Assembly: GCF_026340655.1 (NCBI RefSeq)
Contig: NZ_JAPEOZ010000001.1
Span: 3,534,001-3,598,000, forward strand
DNA length: 64,000 nt
Source: Streptomyces sp. NBC_01275
GTDB taxonomy: Bacteria > Actinomycetota > Actinomycetes > Streptomycetales > Streptomycetaceae
Direction: 5' to 3'
Shown here: positions 18,288 through 26,836 of the stretch, piece by piece
How positions within the stretch are numbered: position 1 is the stretch's first letter
Layout: each line of letters starts with the position of its first letter
Position numbers and translations under genes: made by a program
The notes under the pieces: generated by a model
The model's input: the letters and a program-made list of their open reading frames with translations, nothing else
Database searches by the model: none
What the model was told of the DNA's origin: nothing

Positions 18288-18890
18288 ATGAACGATCGCA
18301 TGGTGTGGATCGACTGCGAGATGACCGGCCTCTCGCTGTCCGAAGACGCTCTCATCGAGGTGGCCGCCCTCGTCACCGACTCCGAGCTGAACATTCTCGG
18401 CGACGGTGTCGACATCGTCGTCCGGCCGCCGGACAGGGCACTGGAGACGATGCCGGACGTGGTGCGCCAGATGCACACCACGTCGGGGCTGCTCGAGGAG
18501 CTGGCCGGCGGGACGACGCTCGCCGAGGCCGAGGAGCAGGTGCTCGCGTATGTGAAGGAGCATGTGAAGGAGCCCGGGAAGGCGCCGCTGTGCGGCAACT
18601 CCGTGGGCACCGACCGCGGCTTCCTGCTGCGGGACATGCCGGCGCTGGAGGGCTACCTCCACTACCGCATCGTGGACGTCTCCTCGATCAAGGAGCTGGC
18701 CCGGCGCTGGTTCCCGCGGGCGTACTTCAACAGCCCCGAGAAGAACGGCAACCACCGCGCCCTCGCCGACATCCGCGAGTCCATCGCGGAACTGCGTTAC
18801 TACCGCGAGGCCGTGTTCGTGCCCCAGCCCGGACCGGACTCCGACACCGCCAAGGCGATCGCCGCCAAGCACGTCCTGCCCACCCACTAG
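18288..18890 (+). CDS. orn: Oligoribonuclease
   Basis: 200 residues, DEDDh 3'-5' exonuclease. Motif I is W-I-D-C-E-M-T-G with Asp9 and Glu11, and the motif III region is N-H-R-A-L-A-D with its His and Asp. It degrades 2-5-nt RNA fragments and pGpG from cyclic-di-GMP breakdown. In streptomycetes ornA lies next to adpA and its loss impairs growth and development. It is transcribed separately from adpA, from which it is divided by a strong hairpin. Confidence 0.97.
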   Translation: MNDRMVWIDCEMTGLSLSEDALIEVAALVTDSELNILGDGVDIVVRPPDRALETMPDVVRQMHTTSGLLEELAGGTTLAEAEEQVLAYVKEHVKEPGKAPLCGNSVGTDRGFLLRDMPALEGYLHYRIVDVSSIKELARRWFPRAYFNSPEKNGNHRALADIRESIAELRYYREAVFVPQPGPDSDTAKAIAAKHVLPTH

Positions 18891-19030
18891 AACCCCCGCC
18901 ACAAGCCCCGCTGGAAGCCCCGCAGAAGTCCCGCGAACGGCCCCGAGAAAGCCGTGCGCGAGCACCCCTTCGGACCCTGTACACTTTTTCTCAGCCGGTC
19001 GGAGAAACCACCAAGTGAACCGCCGGTCAT

Positions 19031-19104
19031 GGTGGGTGTAGCTCAGCTGGTAGAGCACCTGGTTGTGGTCCAGGATGCCGCGGGTTCGAGTCCCGTCACT
19101 CACC
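19031..19104 (+). tRNA. tRNA-His (anticodon GTG)
   Basis: Cloverleaf folds by eye: acceptor GTGGGTG/CACTCAC, D-arm GCTC...GAGC, anticodon arm CCTGG-TTGTGGT-CCAGG, T-arm with TTCGAGT. The extra G at 19031 pairs with discriminator C at 19104, the identity feature of tRNA-His. The 3' CCA is not encoded. A very strong hairpin follows nine bases later. Confidence 0.96.
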
Positions 19105-19112
19105 CTGAGTCA

Positions 19113-19150
19113 TCAGCCGGTGACTTCCCGTAAGGGAGGTCACCGGCTGA
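19113..19150 (+). terminator. Strong terminator hairpin after tRNA-His
   Basis: TCAGCCGGTGACTTCCC pairs with GGGAGGTCACCGGCTGA over 17 bp with one G-T wobble, closed by the loop GTAA. It immediately follows the tRNA and precedes the GNAT gene. Confidence 0.88.
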
Positions 19151-19170
19151 TGTGTTTCCCGGGAGCAGTC

Positions 19171-19683
19171 ATGCGGTCGTCCGCCATACCCGCCGAGCCG
19201 ATCAGCACCGCCCGCCTCGCCCTCCTCCCCCTGCGCGTCGCACACGCGCGGGAGATGGCCGCCGTTCTCGACGATCCCGCGCTGCACACCTTCATCGGCG
19301 GCTCCCCCCACCCGGCCGAGGCGCTGCGGGCGCGCTACGAGCGGCTCGTCGCCGGGTCCCCGGATCCGGGCGTCGGCTGGTGCAACTGGGTGCTGCGGGA
19401 AGGGACTTGCCTGGTCGGCACCGTCCAGGCGACCGTCACGGACGAGGGGCGTCTCGCCGAGATCGCCTGGGTCGTCGGCGTCCCCTGGCAGGGCCGCGGA
19501 CTCGCCTCCGAGGCGGCCCGGGGACTCGTCGGGTGGCTCCGGCAACAGGGCGTTCGTACGGTCGTGGCGCACATCCATCCCGAGCACCGGGCGTCGGCCG
19601 CCGTGGCCGCGGCGGCCGGACTGTCCCCGACGGAGGAACAGCAGGACGGCGAGACCAGATGGCGACTCGACCTGCCCCGCTGA
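19171..19683 (+). CDS. GNAT family N-acetyltransferase
   Basis: 170 residues from ATG 19171, preceded by GGGAG. The open frame continues 5' through the tRNA and hairpin, which cannot be coding. RimJ/RimL-like GNAT fold: the N-terminal T-A-R-L-A-L-L-P-L strand and the acetyl-CoA loop V-P-W-Q-G-R-G-L-A-S-E-A (Q/R-x-x-G-x-G/A) near residue 110. The substrate is unknown. It stands alone between the tRNA terminator and convergent cebR. Confidence 0.85.
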   Translation: MRSSAIPAEPISTARLALLPLRVAHAREMAAVLDDPALHTFIGGSPHPAEALRARYERLVAGSPDPGVGWCNWVLREGTCLVGTVQATVTDEGRLAEIAWVVGVPWQGRGLASEAARGLVGWLRQQGVRTVVAHIHPEHRASAAVAAAAGLSPTEEQQDGETRWRLDLPR

Positions 19684-19727
19684 TCAGCCGCCGCACCCGC
19701 CCTCCGACCTGATCCGCCGGACCGGCC

Positions 19728-20783
19728 CTAGGAAGAAGCCCGTCCCACCAGCTCCGCGGCCAGCACCACCTGGCGCGGCTCCAGGCCCCGGGACACCGCC
19801 GGGCGGCGGTCCGCGATCTCCGTCAGCAGCAGGTCCAGCATCCTGCGGCCCATCTCCTCTATGGGCTGACGGACGCTGGTCATGGGCGGGTCCATGTGGC
19901 GGGCGATCGCCGAGTCGTCGTAGCCGACCAGGGCCACGTCCTCGGGGATGCGGCGGCCCGCCTCGCGCAGGGCCTGGCGGGCGCCGGCCGCCATCACGTC
20001 CGAGCCGGCGAACACCGCGTCGAGGGAGGGGGTGCGGGCGAGGAGGTCCGTCATCGCCCGGTGGCCGCCCTCCTCGGTGAAGTCGCCCAGCTCGATGAGG
20101 CCCTCGTCCACCTCGTGGCCCGCGTCGCGCAGGGCGTCGCGGTAGCCGTCGACGCGCCGCTGAGCACCGTAGACGTCGAGGCGGCCGGTGATGTGGGCGA
20201 TGCGGGTGCGACCGCGGGACAGCAGATGCTCGACCGCCGAACGCGCGCCGCCGTAGTTGTCGGAGTCCACGGAGGGGAGGGTCTCCGCGGCCGAGCGCGG
20301 GCCGCTGATCACCGCCGGGATCTCCAGCTGGGAGAGGAGGTCGGGGAGCGGGTCGTCGGCGTGGACCGAGACCAGCAGCACGCCGTCCACGCGGTGCGCC
20401 GCGAGGTACTGGGCGAGCCTTCGCCGTTCGCGGTCGCTACCCGCGAAGATCAGCAGCAACTGCATCTCGGTGTCGGCGAGTTCCGCGCCCACACCGCGCA
20501 GCATGTCCGAGAAGTACGGTTCGGCGAAGAAACGGGTTTCCGGCTCGGGGACGACCAGGGCGATCGCGTCCGTGCGGTTGGCGGCGAGGGCGCGGGCGGC
20601 CGTGTTGGGGACGTAGCCGAGTTCCGCGACCGCCGCCTCGACGGCCGCGCGGGTCGCGTCGCTGACTCTCGGCGAGCCGTTGATCACCCGGGAGACGGTG
20701 CCGCGGCCGACGCCGGCGCGTGCGGCCACCTCTTCGAGGGTCGGCCGACCACCGCTCCGCCCCCGTGGTCCGTGGCTTGCCAT
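19728..20783 (-). CDS. cebR: CebR, LacI-family repressor of cellobiose use
   Basis: 351 residues. The N-terminal LacI helix-turn-helix is at ~15-65 (T-L-E-E-V-A-A-R-A-G-V-G-R-G-T-V-S-R-V-I-N-G), then a periplasmic-binding-like effector domain with the D-A-V-F-A-G-S-D and R-Q-P-I-E-E-M-G landmarks. In Streptomyces CebR binds TGGGAGCGCTCCCA and is released by cellobiose or cellotriose. In S. scabies it also controls thaxtomin production. It is divergent from cebEFG-bglC, and two matching operators lie in this operon. Confidence 0.94.
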   Translation of the reverse strand: MASHGPRGRSGGRPTLEEVAARAGVGRGTVSRVINGSPRVSDATRAAVEAAVAELGYVPNTAARALAANRTDAIALVVPEPETRFFAEPYFSDMLRGVGAELADTEMQLLLIFAGSDRERRRLAQYLAAHRVDGVLLVSVHADDPLPDLLSQLEIPAVISGPRSAAETLPSVDSDNYGGARSAVEHLLSRGRTRIAHITGRLDVYGAQRRVDGYRDALRDAGHEVDEGLIELGDFTEEGGHRAMTDLLARTPSLDAVFAGSDVMAAGARQALREAGRRIPEDVALVGYDDSAIARHMDPPMTSVRQPIEEMGRRMLDLLLTEIADRRPAVSRGLEPRQVVLAAELVGRASS

Positions 20784-21131
20784 GGGCTCCGCCTTCCCGC
20801 CGTCGTCATCACGCTGGCCTGGAATCTAACAGTCCCGACTGTTCGACCGATCGTCGCCCGACAGTCTGTTCTATCCCGAAATGGGCCATATGTGCACCAC
20901 TCTCCGGGGTTAGCTAACAGCCCGATAACTGAACGCATCTCTCCGCGCCCCCACCCTTGACACCCCCGCCCGAACCGACGACTCTTCAACACATCACCTG
21001 TGGGAGCGCTCCCACGGTACCTGACACATACACATCCCGCACGTTCCCCGCCCGAGCCGCAGCGAGTAACTAACGGGCCCAACAATGCAGTTGGCCGGGG
21101 GGTCGGCACGTCAGGGCAACAGGAGGACGCA
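20784..21131. promoter_or_regulatory. Divergent control region cebR / cebE (348 bp)
   Basis: It holds the CebR palindrome at 21001-21014 and the Shine-Dalgarno AGGAGGA at 21121. The stretch 20820-20945 is unusually AT-rich for this genome (for example ggttagctaacag, an imperfect palindrome around 20910-20922), as expected for promoters. No gene is supported. Confidence 0.6.
21001..21014. promoter_or_regulatory. CebR operator upstream of cebE
   Basis: TGGGAGCGCTCCCA is a perfect 14-bp palindrome identical to the consensus CebR box. It sits 118 bp before the cebE start. Confidence 0.95.
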
Positions 21132-22460
21132 ATGCGAGCACGTACCCGAACCACCCGCCGGGTGGTGGTCCTCGCGGCCGTCGCGTCGCTGGGCGCCGGG
21201 CTGCTGGCCGGCTGTGCCGACGACGGCAAGGACAGCGCTTCCGACGATTCCTCGTCGGGCGGAGGCAAGGGCCAGACGACGATCACGCTGGGCCTGTTCG
21301 GCACCTTCGGCTTCAAGGAGGCCGGTCTCTACACCGAGTACGAGAAGCTCCACCCCGACATCAAGATCGCCGAGAACGTCACGGAGAAGAACGAGAACTA
21401 CTACCCGGCGCTCGTCAACCACCTCACCACCAACAGCGGCCTGATGGACGTCCAGGCCATCGAAGTGGGCAACATCGCCGAGGTCGTGGCCACCCAGGCG
21501 GCCAAGTTCGAGGACATGTCGAAGGTCTCGGGCGTCGACAAGAGCCAATGGCTGGACTGGAAGTGGTCGCAGGCCACCTCCAAGGACGGCCAGACGATCG
21601 GCCTCGGCACCGACGTCGGCCCGATGGCCCTCTGCTACCGCAAGGACCTCTTCGAGGCGGCCGGTCTGCCCACCGACCGCGAGAAGGTCGGCGCGCTGTG
21701 GGCGGGCGACTGGAACAAGTTCATCACCGCCGGCGAGCAGTACAAGGAGAAGGCCAAGGCGGGCACGTTCTTCATGGACTCCCCCGGCGGTCTGCTCAAC
21801 GCCATCCTCAGCAGTGAGAAGGAGAAGTTCTACGACTCCTCCGGCGAGATCATCTACAAGACGAACCCGGCCGTGAAGGCCGCGTTCGACCTGAGCGCGA
21901 AGGCCGCCGAGGAGGGCCTGGTCCAGGCCCAGTCCCAGTTCACGCCGGCCTGGAACACGACGATCGCCCAGAGCAAGTTCGCCACCATCGCCTGCCCGCC
22001 GTGGATGCTCGGCACCATCAAGGGCAACGCGAAGGCCGAGGACGCCGGCAAGTGGGACGTGGCCGTCGCGCCCAAGTCCGGCAACTGGGGCGGCTCCTTC
22101 CTGGGCGTGCCCAAGAGCGGCAAGCACGTGAAGGAGGCCGAGGAGCTCGTCAAGTGGCTGACCGCGCCCGAGCAGCAGGCGAAGCTCTTCAAGGTGCAGG
22201 GCAACTTCCCGAGCGCGCCGAGCACGTACACGATGGCGGAGGTGACCGGCGCCAAGAACGCGATGACCGGTGACTCGCCGGTCGGCACGGTCTTCTCCGA
22301 GGCCGCCAAGACCGCCCCGGTGCAGGTGATCGGCCCGAAGGACCAGATCATCCAGCAGGGCCTGTCCGACAACGGCGTCTTCCTCGTGACGAAGGGCAAG
22401 TCGGCGGCGGAGGCCTGGTCCACGGCCACCAAGACCATCGACAACAACCTGGACAAGTGA
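21132..22460 (+). CDS. cebE: CebE, cellobiose/cellotriose-binding lipoprotein
   Basis: 442 residues from ATG 21132, with AGGAGGA upstream. Lipobox L-L-A-G-C puts the lipidated cysteine at residue 28. The mature part is a family 1 extracellular solute-binding protein (residues ~50-440). It delivers cello-oligosaccharides to the CebF-CebG permease, and the ATPase is normally the shared MsiK encoded elsewhere; none is here. The gene is first of the CebR-controlled operon. Confidence 0.94.
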   Translation: MRARTRTTRRVVVLAAVASLGAGLLAGCADDGKDSASDDSSSGGGKGQTTITLGLFGTFGFKEAGLYTEYEKLHPDIKIAENVTEKNENYYPALVNHLTTNSGLMDVQAIEVGNIAEVVATQAAKFEDMSKVSGVDKSQWLDWKWSQATSKDGQTIGLGTDVGPMALCYRKDLFEAAGLPTDREKVGALWAGDWNKFITAGEQYKEKAKAGTFFMDSPGGLLNAILSSEKEKFYDSSGEIIYKTNPAVKAAFDLSAKAAEEGLVQAQSQFTPAWNTTIAQSKFATIACPPWMLGTIKGNAKAEDAGKWDVAVAPKSGNWGGSFLGVPKSGKHVKEAEELVKWLTAPEQQAKLFKVQGNFPSAPSTYTMAEVTGAKNAMTGDSPVGTVFSEAAKTAPVQVIGPKDQIIQQGLSDNGVFLVTKGKSAAEAWSTATKTIDNNLDK

Positions 22461-23476
22461 CCCGTATGGCCACCCGCCACGACACCGCCGCGCCCCCCGC
22501 CAAGGAGGGGGGCGCGGCCCCGGGCCGCCCGGCCGCCGTTCCCACGGAGGCGGAGCAGCGGCATCGGGCCCGGCTGTCCCGCCGCTGGCAGCGGGACAAG
22601 CGCTGGAGTCCGTACGCCTTCGTCTCGCCGTTCTTCCTGCTGTTCGTCGCGTTCGGCCTGTTCCCGCTGATCTACACCGGCTGGGCGTCGCTGCACCAGG
22701 TGGAGCTGACCTCGCCCACCGACATGACATGGGTGGGGATGCGCAACTACTCGCGCATCTTCGACGACGACTTCTTCTGGAACGCGGCGAAGAACACCCT
22801 GACGATCGGGATCATCTCGACCGTTCCGCAGCTGCTGATGGCCATGGGCCTCGCCCACATCCTCAACTACAAGCTGCGCGCCTCGACCTTCTACCGGGTC
22901 GCGATGCTCGCGCCGTACGCGACCTCGATCGCGGCCGCCTCCCTGGTCTTCGTGCTGCTCTTCGGGCGCGACTACGGCATGATCAACTGGGCGCTGCACT
23001 TCGTCGGGATCGACGCGATCGACTGGCAGAACGACAAGTGGCCGTCGCAGATCGCCGTCTCGTCGATCATCATCTGGCGGTGGACCGGCTACAACGCGCT
23101 GATCTACCTGGCCGCGATGCAGGCGATCCCGCAGGACCTGTACGAGTCGGCGGCGCTGGACGGCGCGAGCCGCTGGAAGCAGTTCCTGCACGTGACGCTG
23201 CCGTCGCTGCGGCCGACGATCCTGTTCACGGTCGTCGTGTCGACGATCGGCGCCAGTCAGGTCTTCGGCGAGCCGCTGCTGTTCGACGCCAACAAGGGCG
23301 CGTCGGGCGGCGCGGAGCACCAGTTCCAGACGCTGGGCCTGTACCTGTACGAGCAGGGCTGGGTGAACCAGCACCTGGGCCGGGCCTCGGCCATCGCCTG
23401 GACGATGTTCCTGATCCTGATCGTGGTCGGCATCGTCAACTACGTCATCTCGCGCCGGCTGCGCGCCAGTAGTTAG
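22457..23476 (+). CDS. cebF: CebF, cellobiose ABC transporter permease
   Basis: 339 residues from GTG 22457, overlapping the cebE stop as GTGA; ATG 22466 is an equally likely start. It has six transmembrane helices after a ~45-residue cytoplasmic tail and the MalF/LacF-type permease signature E-S-A-A-L-D-G-A-S-x-W near residue 235 (EAA loop contacting the ATPase). It forms the channel with CebG. Confidence 0.94.
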   Translation: MTRMATRHDTAAPPAKEGGAAPGRPAAVPTEAEQRHRARLSRRWQRDKRWSPYAFVSPFFLLFVAFGLFPLIYTGWASLHQVELTSPTDMTWVGMRNYSRIFDDDFFWNAAKNTLTIGIISTVPQLLMAMGLAHILNYKLRASTFYRVAMLAPYATSIAAASLVFVLLFGRDYGMINWALHFVGIDAIDWQNDKWPSQIAVSSIIIWRWTGYNALIYLAAMQAIPQDLYESAALDGASRWKQFLHVTLPSLRPTILFTVVVSTIGASQVFGEPLLFDANKGASGGAEHQFQTLGLYLYEQGWVNQHLGRASAIAWTMFLILIVVGIVNYVISRRLRASS

Positions 23477-23487
23477 GAGTACCGGCC

Positions 23488-24405
23488 GTGACGACGACGA
23501 CAACGACCGCGAAGTCCGTGGAACCCGACGACGCCGTGCCGACGGCCCGGAAGGTGCGCCGGCCGAAGTCCGCGCGGGCCGGCGGGCAGATGCACGGCGG
23601 ACCGATCGCCTACATCATCCTGGGCGTGTTCACCCTCGTCTCGCTGCTCCCGCTGGTGTGGACGGCGATCGCCGCGTCCCGCGACAACAACCGGCTGGCA
23701 GAGAACCCGCCGCCGTTCGTGTTCGGCTCCAACCTCTTCCACAACCTGGACGTGGCCTGGAACGACGCGAACCTGGGCAAGGCGTTCGTCAACACGACCA
23801 TCGTGGCGGGGATTTCGGCGGCGACCGTCGTCTTCCTGTCGACGATCGCCGGATTCGCCTTCGCCAAGCTCCGGTTCCGGGGCCGGGGCGCGCTGATGCT
23901 GATCGTGATCGGCACGATGATGGTGCCGCCGCAGTTGAGCATCATCCCCATGTACATGATGGTCGCCAAGCTGGAGTGGACGGACCAGCTCCAGGCGGTG
24001 ATCCTGCCGTCGCTGGTGAGCGCGTTCGGTGTGTTCTTCATGCGGCAGTACCTCATCCAGGCGCTGCCCGACGAGATCATCGAGGCGGCCCGGGTGGACG
24101 GCGCGAGCAGCTGGCGCGTGGTGTGGCACGTGGTGTTCCCCGCGGCGCGCCCGGCGATGGCGGTGCTCGGCATGCTGATGTTCGTCCAGACGTGGAACGA
24201 CTTCCTGTGGCCGTTCCTGGTGCTGAGCCAGACCGGCAACCCGACCGTGCAGGTCGCGCTCGCCGGCCTCGGCCGCGGGTACACGCCCGACCAGTCCCTG
24301 ATCATGGCGGGCGCGCTGCTGGGCACGCTGCCGCTGCTGCTGGTCTTCGCGATCTTCGGCAAGCAGATCGTGGGCGGCATCATGCAGGGCGCTGTGAAGG
24401 GCTGA
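23488..24405 (+). CDS. cebG: CebG, cellobiose ABC transporter permease
   Basis: 305 residues from GTG 23488 with GGAG upstream, 11 bp after cebF. MalG/LacG-type inner-membrane component with six helices. The EAA loop is E-A-A-R-V-D-G-A-S-S-W near residue 195, and the C-terminus ends with G-G-I-M-Q-G-A-V-K-G, typical of sugar permeases. It partners CebF. Confidence 0.94.
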   Translation: MTTTTTTAKSVEPDDAVPTARKVRRPKSARAGGQMHGGPIAYIILGVFTLVSLLPLVWTAIAASRDNNRLAENPPPFVFGSNLFHNLDVAWNDANLGKAFVNTTIVAGISAATVVFLSTIAGFAFAKLRFRGRGALMLIVIGTMMVPPQLSIIPMYMMVAKLEWTDQLQAVILPSLVSAFGVFFMRQYLIQALPDEIIEAARVDGASSWRVVWHVVFPAARPAMAVLGMLMFVQTWNDFLWPFLVLSQTGNPTVQVALAGLGRGYTPDQSLIMAGALLGTLPLLLVFAIFGKQIVGGIMQGAVKG

Positions 24406-24494
24406 CGCCTTCGTTTCCAGGGGGTCGAGTCACCGCGGCCTCGGCCCCCTTCGCACGACTTCCCCCCAACCTCGTCGATCTCGACGACCACTCA

Positions 24495-24508
24495 TGGGAG
24501 CGCTTCCA
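24495..24508. promoter_or_regulatory. CebR operator covering the bglC translation start
   Basis: TGGGAGCGCTTCCA differs from the perfect palindrome at one base. Its GGGAG also serves as the Shine-Dalgarno of bglC, and its last A is the first base of the bglC ATG. A bound repressor here would act as a roadblock and give bglC tighter control than cebEFG. Confidence 0.9.
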
Positions 24509-25938
24509 TGCCTCAGCCCGTTACCCCGGTGACCTTTCCTCCCGCTTTCCTCTGGGGCGCGGCGACGTCCGCGTACCAGATCGAGGGAGCGGTGCGGGAG
24601 GACGGCCGTACCCCCTCGATCTGGGACACCTTCAGTCATACGCCGGGCAGGACGGCCGGCGGCGAGACCGGTGACATCGCTGTCGACCACTACCACCGCT
24701 ACCGCGACGACGTGGCCCTGATGGCGGACCTCGGCCTGACGGCGTACCGCTTCTCGATCTCCTGGTCCCGGGTCCAGCCGACCGGCCGGGGCCCCGCGGT
24801 CCAGGTGGGCCTGGACTTCTACCGCCGGCTGGTGGACGAGCTGCTGGCGAAGGGCATCAAGCCCGCCGTCACGCTCTACCACTGGGACCTGCCCCAGGAG
24901 CTGGAGGACGCGGGCGGCTGGCCGGAGCGGGACACGGCGTTCCGGTTCGCGGAGTACGCGCAGATCGTCGGGGAGGCGCTCGGCGACCGCGTGGAGAACT
25001 GGATCACGCTGAACGAGCCGTGGTGCAGCGCGTTCCTGGGCTACGCGTCGGGCGTGCACGCGCCGGGCCGCACGGACCCGGCGGCGTCCCTGAAGGCGGC
25101 ACACCACCTCAACCTGGCGCACGGCCTGGGCACGTCGGCGCTGCGCGCGGCCATGCCCGCCCGCAACTCCATCGCCGTCAGCCTCAACTCCTCGGTGGTA
25201 CGGCCTCTTTCGCCCGGCGACCCGGCGGATCTGGCGGCGGTCCAGAAGATCGACGACCTGGCCAACGGCGTCTTCCACGGCCCGATGCTGCGCGGCGCGT
25301 ACCCGGAGACGCTGCTGGCCGCGACCTCGTCGCTGACGGACTGGTCCTACGTCCTCGACGGCGACCTGCGCGCCATCAACCAGCCCCTGGACGCGCTGGG
25401 CCTGAACTACTACACGCCCACGCTGGTCTCCGCGACGGACGCGGCGGCGAAGGGTCCGAGGTCGGACGGCCACGGCGCGAGCGACCACTCCCCCTGGCCG
25501 GCCGCGGACGACGTCGCCTTCCACCAGACCCCGGGCGAGCGCACCGAGATGGGCTGGACGATCGACCCGACGGGCCTGCACGACCTGATCATGCGCTACA
25601 CGAGGGAGGCCCCGGGCCTGCCCCTGTACGTGACGGAGAACGGCGCGGCCTACGACGACAAGCCCGACCCCGAGGGCCGCGTCCACGACCCGGAGCGGAT
25701 CGCGTACCTCCACGGCCACCTCTCGGCGGTCCGCCGCGCCATCACCGACGGCGCGGACGTCCGTGGCTACTACCTGTGGTCCCTGATGGACAACTTCGAG
25801 TGGGCGTACGGCTACGAGAAGCGCTTCGGCGCGGTGTACGTGGACTACGCGACGCTGGCCCGCACCCCGAAGTCGAGCGCACGGTGGTACGGGGAGGCGG
25901 CTCGGACGGGGACGCTGCCGGGGGTCGAGACGGCCTGA
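24508..25938 (+). CDS. bglC: BglC, GH1 beta-glucosidase
   Basis: 476 residues, glycoside hydrolase family 1. The acid/base is Glu170 in T-L-N-E-P-W and the nucleophile is Glu377 in V-T-E-N-G. The [15 protein letters not shown]-terminal signature is intact. There is no signal peptide, so it acts in the cytoplasm, hydrolysing imported cellobiose to glucose and so also removing the CebR inducer. It is the last gene of the ceb operon, 102 bp after cebG, with its own CebR box over the start. Confidence 0.96.
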   Translation: MPQPVTPVTFPPAFLWGAATSAYQIEGAVREDGRTPSIWDTFSHTPGRTAGGETGDIAVDHYHRYRDDVALMADLGLTAYRFSISWSRVQPTGRGPAVQVGLDFYRRLVDELLAKGIKPAVTLYHWDLPQELEDAGGWPERDTAFRFAEYAQIVGEALGDRVENWITLNEPWCSAFLGYASGVHAPGRTDPAASLKAAHHLNLAHGLGTSALRAAMPARNSIAVSLNSSVVRPLSPGDPADLAAVQKIDDLANGVFHGPMLRGAYPETLLAATSSLTDWSYVLDGDLRAINQPLDALGLNYYTPTLVSATDAAAKGPRSDGHGASDHSPWPAADDVAFHQTPGERTEMGWTIDPTGLHDLIMRYTREAPGLPLYVTENGAAYDDKPDPEGRVHDPERIAYLHGHLSAVRRAITDGADVRGYYLWSLMDNFEWAYGYEKRFGAVYVDYATLARTPKSSARWYGEAARTGTLPGVETA

Positions 25939-25944
25939 TCGCAT

Positions 25945-25987
25945 GACCCACGTGGCTCACCTGACCCACACGACCCACGTGGCTCAC
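25945..25987 (+). repeat. 16-bp direct repeat after bglC
   Basis: gacccacgtggctcac occurs exactly at 25945-25960 and 25972-25987, a 27-bp offset, just after the bglC stop. Each copy contains CCACGTGG, itself an 8-bp palindrome. Function is unknown. Confidence 0.85.
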
Positions 25988-26034
25988 ATGACCATCTGGC
26001 CTGGGGGCAGGGGGAGGGGCGCGGCACGCTGTGG

Positions 26035-26111
26035 GGGCGTGCCGCGCCCCACTGTCGTGTGCGGCAGCGCCCCGCTGTCATGTACGGCAGTGCCCCGCTG
26101 TCATGTGCGGC
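26035..26111 (+). repeat. 23-bp tandem repeat
   Basis: Two near-identical 23-mers, 26058-26080 and 26081-26103 (two differences), are flanked by a degenerate earlier copy and a partial later copy. The unit core is gccccgctgtcatgt. It lies between bglC and convergent vapC, with no gene. Confidence 0.8.
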
Positions 26112-26142
26112 GCGGATCCCGTCCCGGTCGGAGCCGCTGAAC

Positions 26143-26562
26143 TCAGAGGCGGCCTGGGGCCGCGAGCCACTGAGTGGGCTGCCCGGTGACCGAGGCGATG
26201 GTCTCGAAGTCGTTGTCGTAGTGCAGCATGGTCAGCCCCTGGAGTTCGGCCGTCGCGGCGACGAGCAGGTCCACCGCACCCGCGGATCGATGTCGGCCCT
26301 TCTCGGTGAGTTCCCGTTGCACGTCCCATGCGCGGGTGACCGCCCGGTCGTCCAAGGGAGTCCAGCCGAACAGCAGGTCCAGATCGTGGGCCAGCGCGGC
26401 CCGGTCCTCGGCGTTCCTGGCGCTGCACAGAAACTCGACCTCGGTCAGCGGACAGCGCGCGATCAGGCCCTCTTCCAAGGGTTTCTCCCAGAGGGCGCGG
26501 GCAGGCCGCCGCAGGATGCGGACGAGAGCGCTGGTGTCGATGAGGTAGACGGCCGTGCTCAT
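26143..26562 (-). CDS. vapC: VapC-type PIN-domain toxin
   Basis: 139 residues, PIN domain. Acidic metal ligands are recognisable: Asp9 in L-I-D-T-S-A-L, Glu41/Glu43, Asp98 in G-A-V-D-L-L-V-A-A, and Asp116/Asp118 in H-Y-D-N-D-F. VapC toxins are Mg2+-dependent RNases that cut specific tRNA or rRNA sites. The start overlaps the antitoxin stop (ATGA), the normal arrangement of a vapBC module. The target RNA is unknown. Confidence 0.9.
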   Translation of the reverse strand: MSTAVYLIDTSALVRILRRPARALWEKPLEEGLIARCPLTEVEFLCSARNAEDRAALAHDLDLLFGWTPLDDRAVTRAWDVQRELTEKGRHRSAGAVDLLVAATAELQGLTMLHYDNDFETIASVTGQPTQWLAAPGRL

Positions 26563-26768
26563 CGACGGTAGTTCTCCTTGTCCAGCAACACGTCGAAGTC
26601 GCCCGCGTCCGCCCGCGCCGCGAGCCGGGCCAGCGCGAGGGCACGCTTCTTGCGTTCGACGCCTTCCCTGAGGGCGGCGTTGACCGTGTCCTTCTTGGTC
26701 TTGGTCCCGAACGCTATGGCCGCCTCGGCCAGCAGGTCCTCGTCGATGTCGATCAGCGTCTTGGTCAC
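26559..26768 (-). CDS. vapB: VapB-type antitoxin
   Basis: 69 residues from GTG 26768, with GGAGG seven bases upstream. The N-terminal M-T-K-T-L-I-D-I-D-E-D-L-L strand and following helices are the ribbon-helix-helix seen in VapB antitoxins of the DUF2191 type; the C-terminal ~25 residues should wrap the VapC active site. It neutralises VapC and represses the operon together with it. Confidence 0.88.
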   Translation of the reverse strand: MTKTLIDIDEDLLAEAAIAFGTKTKKDTVNAALREGVERKKRALALARLAARADAGDFDVLLDKENYRR

Positions 26769-26780
26769 GAGAGGGCCTCC

Positions 26781-26811
26781 TGGATATCCACGAACGACTC
26801 CAGTATATCCA
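26781..26811. promoter_or_regulatory. Candidate vapBC operator
   Basis: GGATATCCA (26782-26790, part of the palindrome TGGATATCCA) and GTATATCCA (26803-26811) form two half-sites 21 bp apart, two DNA turns, just upstream of the vapB Shine-Dalgarno. The stretch is strikingly AT-rich for this genome. It is an inferred autoregulatory site. Confidence 0.6.
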
Positions 26812-26836
26812 CCAGCTCGAACCAGGTCGCCCTCCG

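Noticed and set aside
20909..20925. Third iron box in the cebR-cebE region (ggttagctaac)
   Set aside because: It shares TTAGCTAA-like bases but lacks the GGC/GCC core and the 19-bp symmetry of the two real boxes.
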